The position numbers and the translations under genes were made by a program. From positions 2,351,097-2,415,096 of the forward strand of contig JAYKAV010003132.1 of the NCBI GenBank assembly GCA_035582835.1: a stretch of 64,000 nucleotides of DNA, read 5' to 3'. The notes under the pieces were generated by a model, which worked only from the letters and a program-made list of their open reading frames with translations, was not told where the DNA came from and did not search any database. Of this stretch, positions 48,471-60,575 are shown one piece after another. Within the stretch, counting starts at the first letter, position 1. Every line of letters begins with the position of its first letter. The stretch is from Phoebastria nigripes. Its lineage: Eukaryota > Chordata > Aves > Procellariiformes > Diomedeidae.

Positions 48471-48635
48471 AGGAAAGTTGCAGAATCTCTATCAATGAAA
48501 CATGTTTCTTTTAAGAACATGTTAGACGAACATCTGTCTGGAACGGGTCAATTAATACTGCCTTAGAGGAGGGGTATATGGGTAGATGAACTCTTGAGAC
48601 CCTTTAAGCCCTATCATCTTCCATGCTGCTATGAT
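48471..48635 (+). mobile_element. Ancient CR1/L3-like LINE 3' end
   Basis: TTTTAAGAACATGTTAGACG then AACATCTGTCTGGAAC, and later GGTAGATGAACTCTTGAGAC followed by CCTTTAAGCCCTATCATC, match the 3' end of old CR1/L3-type elements ('ttaagaacaggttagacaaacatctgtcagggatgg...ggactagatgacctcttgaggtcccttccagccctat'). It ends near GCTGCTATGAT. Divergence is high, similar in age to the fossil at 43.4-44.1 kb and on the same strand. Confidence 0.75.
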
Positions 48636-51600
48636 CCAAATATTTAAAGATACTGGAGGAGTAACCAGCTCCTCTCTTCTCCTAAATCTGAGTGTTTGTT
48701 CACCCCCTGCAAAAAATCCACATACTATTTTTTCCTATAGCAGTGACAATTACTCCCCTATTCTGAAAAAATTACTTCACATTTCAACTATTAAGGCCAT
48801 GTAGGCTTCTAACAAATGATGAGGTCAAGTGAGAGTGAAAAGCAAGTGCAGCAATTGCAAAATTAAAAATGTGCTTTACTTTAAATCTGTCAGGAATGCA
48901 AACACAAACTATGAGGAATGCAGAGTAGTTTAATTAAAGCTCAGTTAAAAACTAGCAACATTATTATAAAAAAGAGCATAATTTGGCTGAAAGATTCTCC
49001 TTTTTCTTGTCTTCTCCAATGCAGTGAAATACCAACTTCCGGTTCATTGCTTTTCTGGAATCTATTATTTGTCATGACTTTCTTATCAATGCTTGTATTA
49101 CCTTTGCTTTCAAGGCAATGCCCCACTCAAGGAAATCCCAGAAACCAAATAAACTCAGGCTTATTCAGACTCAAGCAATAGGCATATATCTTAATTTTGG
49201 CAAATTCATGCATTTCTAACCAGTATTCTTTACCCACTTGTTTTTGGTGAAGTGTGGTCCCCACAGGCATGCACAATTCTATGCAGGAGCCATTCCCTTT
49301 GAGTAATGTATTATTTACATCTTGGGAATAACACTGTAGATTTTTCTGTGCCAAATCTTTTTTTTCCACTGTGGCCACTGTCTTGCTAATCATTTGAGAC
49401 TCTCTGGCAATGTCTATGGCACTGTCAGAGACAAAGCAGCGTCAATAAATGTCTCTTCCCTAAATTTAATCTTATCTATGCCTATCCATGTTTAAAATCA
49501 CACTTTCTCTAACCAGCTAGATATATTCTCAGAAATTTGATGGATTCCAAGACATTTGGATTTGTCTCACACTCTTTTTTTTGCACATTCACTGACCTTT
49601 ATGAAACTTAAACCAACAAGATGGCTATCAGTGGGAGTTTTGTGGATTTCGCAAAGACTTCCTCCAAGATGTCTCTTTTCTGGATGTTTCCCTAGCATTT
49701 TTTAGACAAAACCAACTGTTCTCTCACAGATGGCTTTTAAACTACTTAGCTAGCATCTTTAAACTCTTTGGCTTGAATTGAGTTGTCTGACTTTATATGG
49801 CACATTTCTTCCCTGTCTAAAGATCTTCAGGGCTCCTTTCCCATTCACTTTTCAGTCTTCACTCTGCAAATATTTTGGAGAAAATAAAAGATTTTTCCCA
49901 AAAGTTCTTTTTGTAATGATAATAGATTAATGCTTATGTATCTATCCCATCCATAACCAAATTCTACTGAGAAAAGGATATATCATAACTCTTCCTAAAT
50001 GCCTACTTTTTCTTACTTTGATTTGGTTACAGTAGAGGTAGCAGAATCCTAAGAAAGTATTTTACAACAGCAACCTTTTCTTTTACTTATTCANTGGAAC
50101 ACCTTCCAGAATTAATCTCAAGAATGCCTATGCTGGAAAGCCTACTTTACCCAACTCATTAAAAGTTGCTTAAANCCCACCTTCTTGGGAACTTAGGACC
50201 TTCAAAATCCAAAGCTGCTACTNCTGTCTCTCATGTCATATAGTTTGCAACTGTGAAACTCATCAGTGCGTGTTCAAGAATTGAAACAAAACATTATTGC
50301 TATTAAAATTCTTCTCAGCCCCTGGAGGTAATATATGATGATCTGTGTGATTCCTGGGTGCTGAAGTCAAAGAGGTAGAGGTCCCCATGGGAGCACCTAG
50401 ATGATTTGTTTAAATAAACAGTGCTAATTTGCCCTGAGGAAGCCTATGATCCAAGCAATGTAGGCGTATTGAAAGACTACTAAAAAGCTTAGCTGTGCAC
50501 TTCTAGCTCTTGGTGATACTGTTAATTTTCTAATTAAGCAATTTCTTTGACAGACAAACCACTACATCCTGTTCCAGTCCTGTGAAAGTCTTTCTCTTTG
50601 TCACTCCTGACTGCTTTGTTTGTGGTTTGTTTTTTTTTTTAAATTATTCCTCCCTTCTAAGTTTCTTTAATACCAGCTTTGTAACCAGACTCTAGTCTCT
50701 ACAGCTCTTGTACAAAGTATGTACTGGAANTGTTGAAAATCAGATTTGAGGAAAAAGTGGACATCAAGTGCATTTATTTCCATAGTACCGTGATTACACA
50801 GATATACGTGTAAAATGAATGACAATATTATCACAACTCCCCTCTGGGCAGTGCTCCAAAACCCTCCATTGATGATAGAGACATGACAAAATATTGGCTT
50901 TGTTCTTTCTAAGCTAGTTATTCAAGCAGCAACATTCAGAATCTAACAGTTTTTTCCAGAAGTCTGGATATTCTGCTATACCTTTGGCTTCATACTAGAG
51001 TTTTGAATCTAAGGCAGCACTATTAACTTCACTAGAAGACTTTCACCGATTCATCAGCAAGGGAACTACAAGGATACATATCCCTTTGCAGGACTCAAAA
51101 TCAGGGAAAAAAACAAACAAACAAACAACAAAAAAAACCCCTCCATACTCCTTCTGCAAGTAACATGAAAGCAATTCTATGACTTCATGAATTTTGAAAA
51201 TAGAGGGGTCATTAAGGGCACTTGTCCTTCCATCTACCACAGTGTAAAACATGAAGGATTTCAGATGACTGCATCCACTTCTTATTGCTATTTCACTATA
51301 CAAAGCATCGGATGTTCATTAAGTGCAGGGGCACCATTAGTAAAAGGATATATCCCACGTCCTTTCTTGAGGATGGTCTTAGTACCTCTGGTTTCTAATT
51401 GAACCAAGAGGTTAATATAAGATGTTCAGATGACCTCTTGTTGGATGCATTTAAAAAAAAAAGATAGTGATAACAGTCATATAATAAAGGGGATTTTCCA
51501 GATGAATAAATGTTTATATTCTTATGTTTGTTACTAGGAGAGCAAATATAAAGCCAACACAGAAACAATAACAACACACTAAGAGGTTAGATTTAACTTT

Positions 51601-53020
51601 CCCTGTACTTTTGCCCTCCTTGAGTTCACCTACATTAACAAAAGTATTAATGGTGCTATAGAGCTTTCCTAACTATTTCTGGAGGGGGAAGGGGGATTAT
51701 TTGATTCCTTTTTTATCACAATTTATGTCAGTATAAAAGTTATAGAGATTGCCAGAAACTAAAGGAACATGATGTAGAATCACAGGAAAAGTGTAAAATC
51801 AATATCGCCAGGTGTTTGAATGCTGCACTTGGCAGCCCCTCTCTAATCCATAGTCAGTGCTATATTTTATGTATATAACTGAGGCTCTGTTGTTAGATAA
51901 TCTTCAAACCCAAATAGCCTGTACCAGTACAATGACCACAGAGACAGAAGGGCTTCTAGTTTTGATGTGTAATGAAGGATTTTGCAATAGGCGTCCAGAC
52001 ACTTTCTGTAGCCACTGAAAAGAAGTAGCTTCAGGCTGCCTGAAGTCTCTGGAAGTGTCTTTGTTTCCCAATGTTAGAAGAAGTCAAGGTTAGTTTTACT
52101 CTTAACTTACATGTCTCATTTACAGTGATGTATCCAGGCTCAACAATGGCCATTTTTAGTTGGGGGATGTATGTTTGTCATAAGAGACTGTCAGAAGGAA
52201 ACGCAGAGCCTTTTTGCTTTCCCTCCCTTTCCGCTTTCTTTCAGAAAACCTGGTAGAAGCCAGACATAGCTAAAATCATTCTTGTGCATTCTTTGCTTCT
52301 CAAAATAGTCATGATTTAAAATCTGTCCAGATCTCTAACTTTACACGATCAAAACTGTGAATTGTAGTTAGTTATGTGTCTAGCTATCGGCCCAACACCT
52401 TGTCACTAGAGGAGGTCATTTGACTGTCAAGAGAGAAAAATGAAACACTAAGGACTGAAATCCCTGAAATATTTAACATATGTCTTAGTATCAACAATAT
52501 TGCTAAACAGAAGAGTTGGTGATGGGTAGTATCTGATCCTATTTTCCTGAAAAAGCTTTTCAATGAGATTTTATCCCACGTTTGGCTCTAAAGAAGGTCA
52601 AATCTTTTCTGGTTTTGATTTTGGGTAGAAATAAACTTCATGCAGTTTGGAGGAGATTTATGTAAATCTCATTTGGTTCAGTTCATGTGAATTTCAGGGA
52701 ATTTTCTCAATATCCTTGTTTGCTGCAAGTTTTAGACTCAAACAAATCTAAGATTCTGGGCTTGTTATTGTTTAGTGTGCTACGATCATCACCTTGTTCT
52801 GTCTCACACACAGAAAATGCATTTACACTCTCTCACATGCACACACACAGAGAAACAAAGAAAAAAACCCTGCTTGTATATTTGTGTGTATTCACTGGCT
52901 CTGTTTTATACTTGGCTTGTAAATTATTTGAAGAAGGTCCTATGTTTGCACAATACATAGTTAAATGAAATCCTGATCTGTCACTGCAGCTCTTTCTTAA
53001 GCACTACTGCAATACAAATA
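48636..53020. other. Non-coding stretch, no gene recognised
   Basis: Frames are at most 93 codons and unassigned. A (CAAA)n-like run sits at about 51108-51134. A perfect hairpin lies at 52029-52045. N calls are at 50095, 50176, 50223 and 50730. A CA-rich spot lies at about 52840-52853. Confidence 0.45.
52029..52045. other. Short perfect inverted repeat
   Basis: CTTCAGGC-T-GCCTGAAG has an 8-base perfect stem around one base. It has no adjoining T-run or gene that would make it a terminator; it may be chance. Confidence 0.6.
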
Positions 53021-53030
53021 CAAATACTGC

Positions 53031-53073
53031 TACTACTACTACTACTAATAGTAATAATTAATAATAGTAGTAA
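53031..53073. repeat. (ACT)n / (AGT)n compound trinucleotide repeat
   Basis: Plus-strand TAC/ACT units run into TAATAGTAATAATTAATAAT and then TAGTAGTA. ACTACTA at 53041-53047 and TAGTAGT at 53065-53071 are complementary, so the repeat can fold back. More TTA/TAC-rich sequence follows at 53151-53203. Confidence 0.85.
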
Positions 53074-56000
53074 ACACCGTTAACTTTGTCCATGCCAAGG
53101 GCATGAACAGACTTAAAACTGTTTATTTAACACTTTTCTTACATGTGCATAGTATTATTATTTATTATTATCACTATAAATGCTACTACTAATAAAATAC
53201 ATTTAAGAAATTATTAATTAGAGCACTTTTAAGACTTCTTGTGCCCTAGGCATGGGCAAAGCTAATGGTGCTGAAAGGATGTTAGCAGATTGTAATTTGT
53301 TGTAAACAAAGTTGAAACTCATATATGTCAACAAATTTCTGTTGGGTGAAACTGTAATTGATGTATGTTCAAAAAAACCCGAAGAATCAATATACCATCC
53401 TTTAATAAGTTATGGTCTCTCTGCTGAAAAACTACTAACTCACTGACTGTGCACTTGTGGGCTTAGATTCAGCCTTTCTAAATTTAGGTACCTAAGAGAA
53501 GGATTTAACTTGGGAGCCTGGTCTCCATAGGCTCCCTAGGCAGTAAATGGAGAGAGACAGGCTGCTTTAGAGAGCCAGGCAGATCTAAGCAAGACTGAGG
53601 CACCCGTTGGAGAAGTCTCTCTGGCTACAAAGGGAGCTTAGCACTGAGACTCCTTTTAGCTGCCCCAGGTAGGTGGGCAGAGGTGGGTAGGAAGAGATCT
53701 AGGCTGTTGCAAATCAAAACTAAGCTCTTAGTGCTAGCATATGCTTGTCTTTTGCAATGGACTCGAGCGTGCATGTAGCTAATTACCAGCCTCCTGTGAG
53801 AAACTCCTTTGCAAATGGCTAAGGTAAGGTATCTTTTGTGACTAAAAGAAACTGTTTGAACTGGCTAGACAGTTCACAACCTTGACACAAGCCCAGGTTG
53901 GATGACGTAGGCTCTTATGACCAAAACACTATTTTTAGTGCTTCCAAGAAAGTGAAGGCTCTTGAGTTTCAGCTCTGTGTTTGGACCAGATTTGATTGTT
54001 TGTACTGATACTTGCAGCAGCTTCCCTGCCAACCTACTTAGTCAAACCAATAAAGCATCTTTACAGCACCACCTTACCAGCCACTATTGATTCACTTGCA
54101 TGTGCTACCTCAATAGTAAAAGGCTGCTAGGATTTACTCCCTCCGCTCTTTCCTTCTCCAGGCAGTCATTTCTCAGTACAAAACCCCCTTAACCGGGTAA
54201 AGTTGTTGCTCTTGTTAATACTGGTTTAGCAAGTTATCGATCCAAATAATGAGAACAGGAATCATTTGCTCCTATTGTACAATGTGCAATTGGATCTACA
54301 TTCTGCCCCAGTAATTTTCTCTATAGATTCTCTATGTATATTTCAGTGGGACTAGACAAATAGATCATAAAAAAATAAATAAATAAAACTACCAGGAAGC
54401 TGCCTGAGGTTGATGGTGCACTTGAGCTGAATCCAAACTTTATTGGTGTTTCTCAGCTTCTATTTGAAAACTTATAAACACTGCTCTTTGGAGCTTTACA
54501 GTTAGTGTTTTTTTGCTTGTCTGGCAGAAGTATCAAGTTGGTTCTTCAGTCCTAATGAAACTGATGTATAGCCCATCAACTCCCCATCACACCTGTGCAA
54601 GGGCAGCACAATGTCAATGACCCCAAAACAAAATGAATGAATATTGCAAAATACATTTCATATGCTATTGGAAAATTTGAGCTGGAGTTTGACAGTCCCC
54701 AGTTGCCCAATATCACACCTTGCTATAATTTGCAAACTTGTCTCCATCCCGTGTTTCTCACTTTAATCAAAATTGTATAATTTTTTGTTCAATGTGATAG
54801 CAAATTTTATATTTAGATACCTAAAAATAAATAGGTTGTTCTTCATGGGAGCATAAAGAACACATACATGCACATATCTACACGCACAGTATGGTCTGCT
54901 GGAAAATTCATGGTTCAGTGTTCCTTCCCAGACCACCTTCCCTCTTAGACCTGTTTAGCCAAATTGTACCTCTAGTTTTATTCTGTGAATTTATTTTGTT
55001 AATTTTATGTGTATTTAAAGTAATATTTCCTACACACATCTATTCTGAATACTAGCTTTTATGTGAATATTCATTCTGAAATCAGAAGTATATATTTCAG
55101 ATTGCTTTTAGTCAGATGTGTATTTGTTCTGTCCCATGAAGTCCCGATTCCATCTGGTCTTCCCTTCTTGCTCTAGCATGTAACTAAGCTAACTCAATTT
55201 CAGAAGAAGAAAGAGTTCACCTAACAGCACAATTTTCTCAGCCGATGCTATGCAATAAAAACTTACCTTTCACTCTATCCATCTTCTGCTACCTTCTTTG
55301 AACTAATTCAGCCANGCTAGAAGACTACTCACTGTTTACCGGTGGAGCTATAGAGTTCAAGAGTCCAGTGGAATTGTTCAAGAAATATTATCTGATNCAA
55401 GTCAAAGACAGTTGAATCTAACCTTTCCTTCATTTCAGCAGCATCAATTGAATGCTGTCAAAGCACTGTCCAGCAGAGAAAGAAATATTCCATAAATAAG
55501 TTGTTGTTATCATCATCATCATTATATCAAAGAGCGTTCCCAGTGTGGTTAAAGCAAACAAAGCATGCACGGAGGAATAAGAATTTTCCATCTGAAGGAT
55601 ATAATAGAGTTAACAAAGAGTCATCATTAATTTAAAACTCCTTTGGGTAAAGGAGTCTAGAAAGCTGAGGTGTACCTCTTTTGGCATACGGGCTCTCATC
55701 AGTTATTACAGAAAAGTCAAATATCCCCACCTCCATGCACTTAGATAAAAGTGAAGTCTGGATCTGATTTGAGGTTTGGATCTGAGGCCTTGCAGGGTGA
55801 CCTAGCTCAGTCCAGAGGTAAGACCTTCAGTCCAAGAGAGGAGCAAAATTTCAGGCATGTTCTTAAACCTGGCTGCATCCTGTTCAAATCCACAGCACTG
55901 AAAACTTCATCCTGAGATATTTACATCTTCTTACACATTGGACTGGGAACTTCAGTATCTAACTCAGAGTACTACTCCTGGATTTAGGAGTCTAAAAGTT

Positions 56001-59000
56001 AAGTGCAGAGTCCTTCAGCCTCACCATGTTTAAATAATGATTTGAATTCATCTTTTCTTTCCAGTCTATTCCATTCATTAGAATGAGGCTATAGTCAAAC
56101 TAGATTACTAATCTATTTGGAGGGAACAAAGAAAAGAGGAAAGAAGAGAGACAAAACACTGAGAGTTAAGCCTTATACTTCTGAACAAAGTGATGAATTC
56201 AGTAGGGCAACTATTGTCAAAAAGAGATCATAATGACAATAGGAACAAAAAGCTGGGCAACAAAGGCTTATGATGCATAGGAGTTAAAGATTTCCCTTTC
56301 CTACAGCTTCAGATGGAAATTCCTCATTTTCAGTCTGTGTTCTTTTTTGTTCACACATGTAAATTTGACCTAACCTTTCTGTTGAAGTACCATAATCTAG
56401 GCAAAGACATTTAACAATAGTTCTTATCACAAATGAAAGGTTCAGATTCTGTTTGTTCATTGCTTTTCCTAACCCGGTGTACTGACATAATTTCAAATGC
56501 TCTATCCTGCATGCAANTTAGATTATAGAAAGTGGAGATGTTCAGGCTGGAAGTTTAATGTCCTTTAAATACAGGACTGAATGCGCTAGTCTTAATTGAT
56601 CAGTAGCATAAGTGTATTTTTCCTTAAGATTTGCAAGCTATGCAGTTAAAAAATAAACAATACAAATACATGCCAGTTTTGTGATTCCTTTAATAAGGAC
56701 TATCTTAGCATTATTTTTTCCTCCATGCTTAAGTCTTTCTCACTAAGGCAACATATATTTCAGTTGTAAAAGTTCAACAACTTCAATTTAGCAATACATG
56801 CTTCATTAATTTTTACAAACAATTCCAAAATAAAATAAGAAAGAAGTTTCCCTATTAATTACCTGAGTAAAGGGAGAAATTCTTGATCAGTTTTGACAGT
56901 GGTTAACTACAGATCAGAAAATGCTGTACTAAGCATAAGAAATAAACACGTGAAGGCAGGATACAGCCAACAAAAGCTACATAAAGCAGACAGGTTCATG
57001 GCTATAAAATCAGGAGCAATCTGAATACTCAGGCAAAAAGGTTGCAGTTTATAACTGACCAAACATGAATGAAGAAAAATGCTTGACAGAGCTGATATTG
57101 CAAAAAAAAAAAAAAAAAAGGAATGTGGGTCAGAACAAGAGTGTCTGTACTTCCTCCCTGGGTAATGTGTTTCAGCAGCAAATGCATTACAGCATGTGAA
57201 CATACCCATGGCAAATATATTGGGTCTTTGGTCATTGCCTCAATGCTTCCCAGAAAGTTTACATTTGATAGTATCTTGTTATGAGACTTCAGCCTGCCTT
57301 TTCTACATACTAATGTGACAACCATTATCAACAGTGTCTGAGCACCCTACCAGTTATTAAGTTTCAAATGAACACCCTATCTGTCTGAAATAGTCTGAGC
57401 TTTTCCCTGTGTAAGAGAAAGGCAGAAGTTTCATAGGAAAAGACTTTGGTGATGAAGCTATTTCAGCCTGACAGCTACTCTCATCAATAACAAAACTACG
57501 TGTTCAGTACCACTGGATTCACCTCATGCACCTTTAGTCATATAAAAGTATGGCATTTCACTTGGTCCATCTTAGACACTCTTAGACACTAGCTAGAGAT
57601 GGGAGAAATTGTTTGCCTTCTGAAAGATTTGCTCCATTGAGTTGCCTACTTTCCTTCGTTCACTTTTGCTATGTTCTAGAGAAATAGCTTAGATCAGAAC
57701 TCAGTTCCTGGAGTCTTAGGTAGATAAAGTGAGATAAGACAATCCCATTCAAGGTCCTCTCATATCTATGCCAGAGTCAGGATGGTGACTCTGCTATACC
57801 ATAGCCCTCAGAATATCAAGACAAAAAAGTATCTAGTGTCTGACTTCTCATAGTGAAACATAAGTTAAACACCTCAAAAAAAAGGCTCGTAACAATTAAA
57901 TGGGGATCCTAACCTAAACGTTCGTTTCTTCTTCATGGACTTTTGAAAGAAATCAGAGACACAGATAACTATCAGGAAAGGAAAGTTTTGCTATTGTGTT
58001 CCATAAGAACAATAAAAAACACTGATATCAAGACTGAGCTTGAAAATGTATTTTAAGTGGTTCTCTCCATTAACTTATAATTTAGAATTATCACTTCTCA
58101 AAATGTTGAAGTATACAATTTTATATTCTTGCAACATTTAGAGTTTTGTTTAGGTATCTGTGAAATTCAAACAAAGAAAATTTGAAGGCAAAACATTCAC
58201 AATGTTTTGTATAAAGTGTTTAATGTAAGCAAATGTTACAACTGACATAAAGAAGAGGAAACAAAACCTAATGTTTCATAATTAAGAAAATTAATATCTT
58301 GGTTACATGGAAAGTTCTAATATTTTGACATTTGGCACCAGTTTGGAAAGAATTTTAGATTTTTCTACAGGACAGACTTTTAGATTTAAAAAAATTGTAT
58401 GGAAGAATGATACCAACTTAAGATCTTTTAGGAGACTTCTGTTAATTTTACAAAATATCAACAGCTTCCTACGGACTGAATGCTTCTTTCAAGTTATAGA
58501 AGAATAACCTGAACTTTAAACACTCAGCCAGATTTTTCTAGCTATTTCAGAGTACAAGCTCAATGTCAGGACAAACAAAGGAGCAAAATTAACTTTCCCA
58601 AAAGGAACAGTAGCTTGACACCTGACATCTGAAAGGCAGATTAAAAATTATTTCAGAATGAACAAATTTGAACAATCACACACTCCTCGAGACCTGAACA
58701 GTCCAGATTCAAACCAGGTTGGTTCAAGAACACATAATCCCATTAGTACAATGTTGTGTCCAAGCTGATTAAGTTCTATTGAGAGACCATTTTACCCAGC
58801 AATATGGGAACTTTATTTAGCAAACAATCCGTTAGTGGAGGGACCCAGGACAACGGCCATGTACATGATTTCTTGTCCTCTCATCTTGCAGCATCTTTCA
58901 CTCTTCTAACATGAATCTTATGTTTGTCATATGTAGTATATATTCCGTAGCCTATTGTGTATAGTAGTATCAAACAAAATGTTTCTGTGGGCCTTTCTAA

Positions 59001-60206
59001 CCTAGATGTCTATTATATAGTTGTTCCTAATGGAAAGGGATGAAGTAGGATGACAAGTTATTTTAGTCCTGCCTTTACTGGAGCAAAGTACTATGCTAAG
59101 GCAATNCTACAGCTAAACTCACTGAGACTAAACTGGAGTGGACAGAGTCAGTCTGTAGCTACACAGTCTCACCCACTGATGGTATGAGTTTTTTCGCCTA
59201 ATGAAATGAGGTCTGAGACTAGATATGCTCTCAATAAACATGGTAGAACAGACATCTGAAAGAAAAAAAAAAAAAAAGATCATTTAGGCTGAAGTCCAAA
59301 GTTTGCACGAAACCAAGTGACTATAATAAAAAAAATGAATAAATTTAAGCTCAGAATTGGAGCAGAGATCTCAACTTTTTGAGGTTTTTGGTTCTGAAAA
59401 TGCATTTTATTGACTTCAATAATGGAACTTAATAAGAAAGAGGTTATGTGCCACGGTGCCAATAGCAGGAAGGACTGGTTTCTTCAACCCAGGAGGGCTC
59501 CTTTATGCCCGTGTTTCAATCTACTCCCTTCATTTAGCCTCAAATGGGAAGCCAAGTGCCATCTATATTTTCTGATCAGTTCCAAAAACCCCTTCCAGAA
59601 TGTTATCAGAGGCTTTCGAAGCAACCCCAAAAGAGACATTTATTCATTCAAGATAGTACAAATTGGAAAGAAAAGAGAAGGGGAAAAAAAATAAGAAAAA
59701 ACAAAGAAAAANCAAAGGAACTCTTCGCTGTATTGTATTTACTGTTGGAGTCTGAAAACTCTCTCTCTCATTAGAGTAGAAGAACAAATTTTAATAAAGC
59801 AGCATGTTAAAGAAAATATGTTCTTCTTTTAACTGCTTCATGCACATAGCCCTTAGAACTTGGGAGACTAACAGATTGCTCTATTACACTGTGGTTTACA
59901 GTGATCTCTTTCTTAACATGTGCTTTTTAATAGATTTATTAGTTTCCATGCATATATCTATATATATAAAAATTTAAAAAATTAGGAAAGTAAAACTCAG
60001 TCTCTGTATTTCAGTTACTGGGGGAAATCAAGGGCATGGAAAGTCATTTAAATGTCCAATAAAAAGCATAGATGGATCAAGAAAGATAAAATGTCTCCAA
60101 AATGCAAACTGTTTTCACCTTTCCTCTCCTCACCCTCTGAAATACCTCTCACTCTAAGACAAAAAATAGCAATGACTCATTTTGTACACTTTTAGAGTCT
60201 TTTTCT
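53074..60206. other. Non-coding stretch, no gene recognised
   Basis: Overlapping minus frames of 100 codons at 56907-57209 and 57029-57331 are both carried through a poly-A run (57103-57119 on plus) and look fortuitous. A tandem CTTAGACACT duplication lies at 57571-57590. A-runs occur at 54369-54388 and 59262-59278. The moderately GC-rich patch at 53520-53700 is not recognised. N calls are at 55315, 55397, 56518, 59106 and 59712. Confidence 0.45.
57571..57590. repeat. Tandem duplication of a 10-mer
   Basis: CTTAGACACT occurs twice head to tail with no change. Confidence 0.9.
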
Positions 60207-60575
60207 GGGAAGAAAGAAGGCAGGCAGAAGGCAAAAAGGCAAGGAAGAAAAAGTAGGGAAAAGGGAGGGAGGAAAGGAAGAAAGAAAGGAAGAAAGAAAG
60301 AGAGAAAGAGAGAAAGAAAGAAAGGAAGAAAGGAAAGAAGGAAGGAAAGAAGGAAGGAAGGAAGAGAAAGTGAGAAAGAGGAGAAAAGGGGAGGTGGAAA
60401 GAGAGAAGGGAATGAAGGAAGAAAAGAAAGAAAGAGAGAAAGAGAAAGAAAAAGAGAAAGAAAGAGAGAGAGAAAGGAAGAGAAAAAGGAAGGAAGGAAG
60501 ACAGAAAGAAAGAAAACAGAGAAGAAAACAGAGAAGGAAGAAAGAAGAAAGAGAAGAAACAGGAAAAGACAAGAC
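60207..60575. repeat. Long polypurine tract (GAAA/GAAG/GGA)n
   Basis: About 370 bases nearly all A and G on the plus strand, with only scattered C and T interruptions (for example T at 60371, 60394 and 60413). Units shift from GGCAGAAGGCAAA-like at the left, to GAAGGAAGGAAA, to GAAAGAGAGAAAG, to GAAGAAAACAGA at the right. Minus-strand frames of 146 (60149-60589) and 136 codons (60192-60602), rich in Ser/Phe/Leu, and the plus Lys/Arg/Glu frame 60370-60618, are composition artefacts. Such tracts can adopt triplex (H-DNA) structure. Confidence 0.92.
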
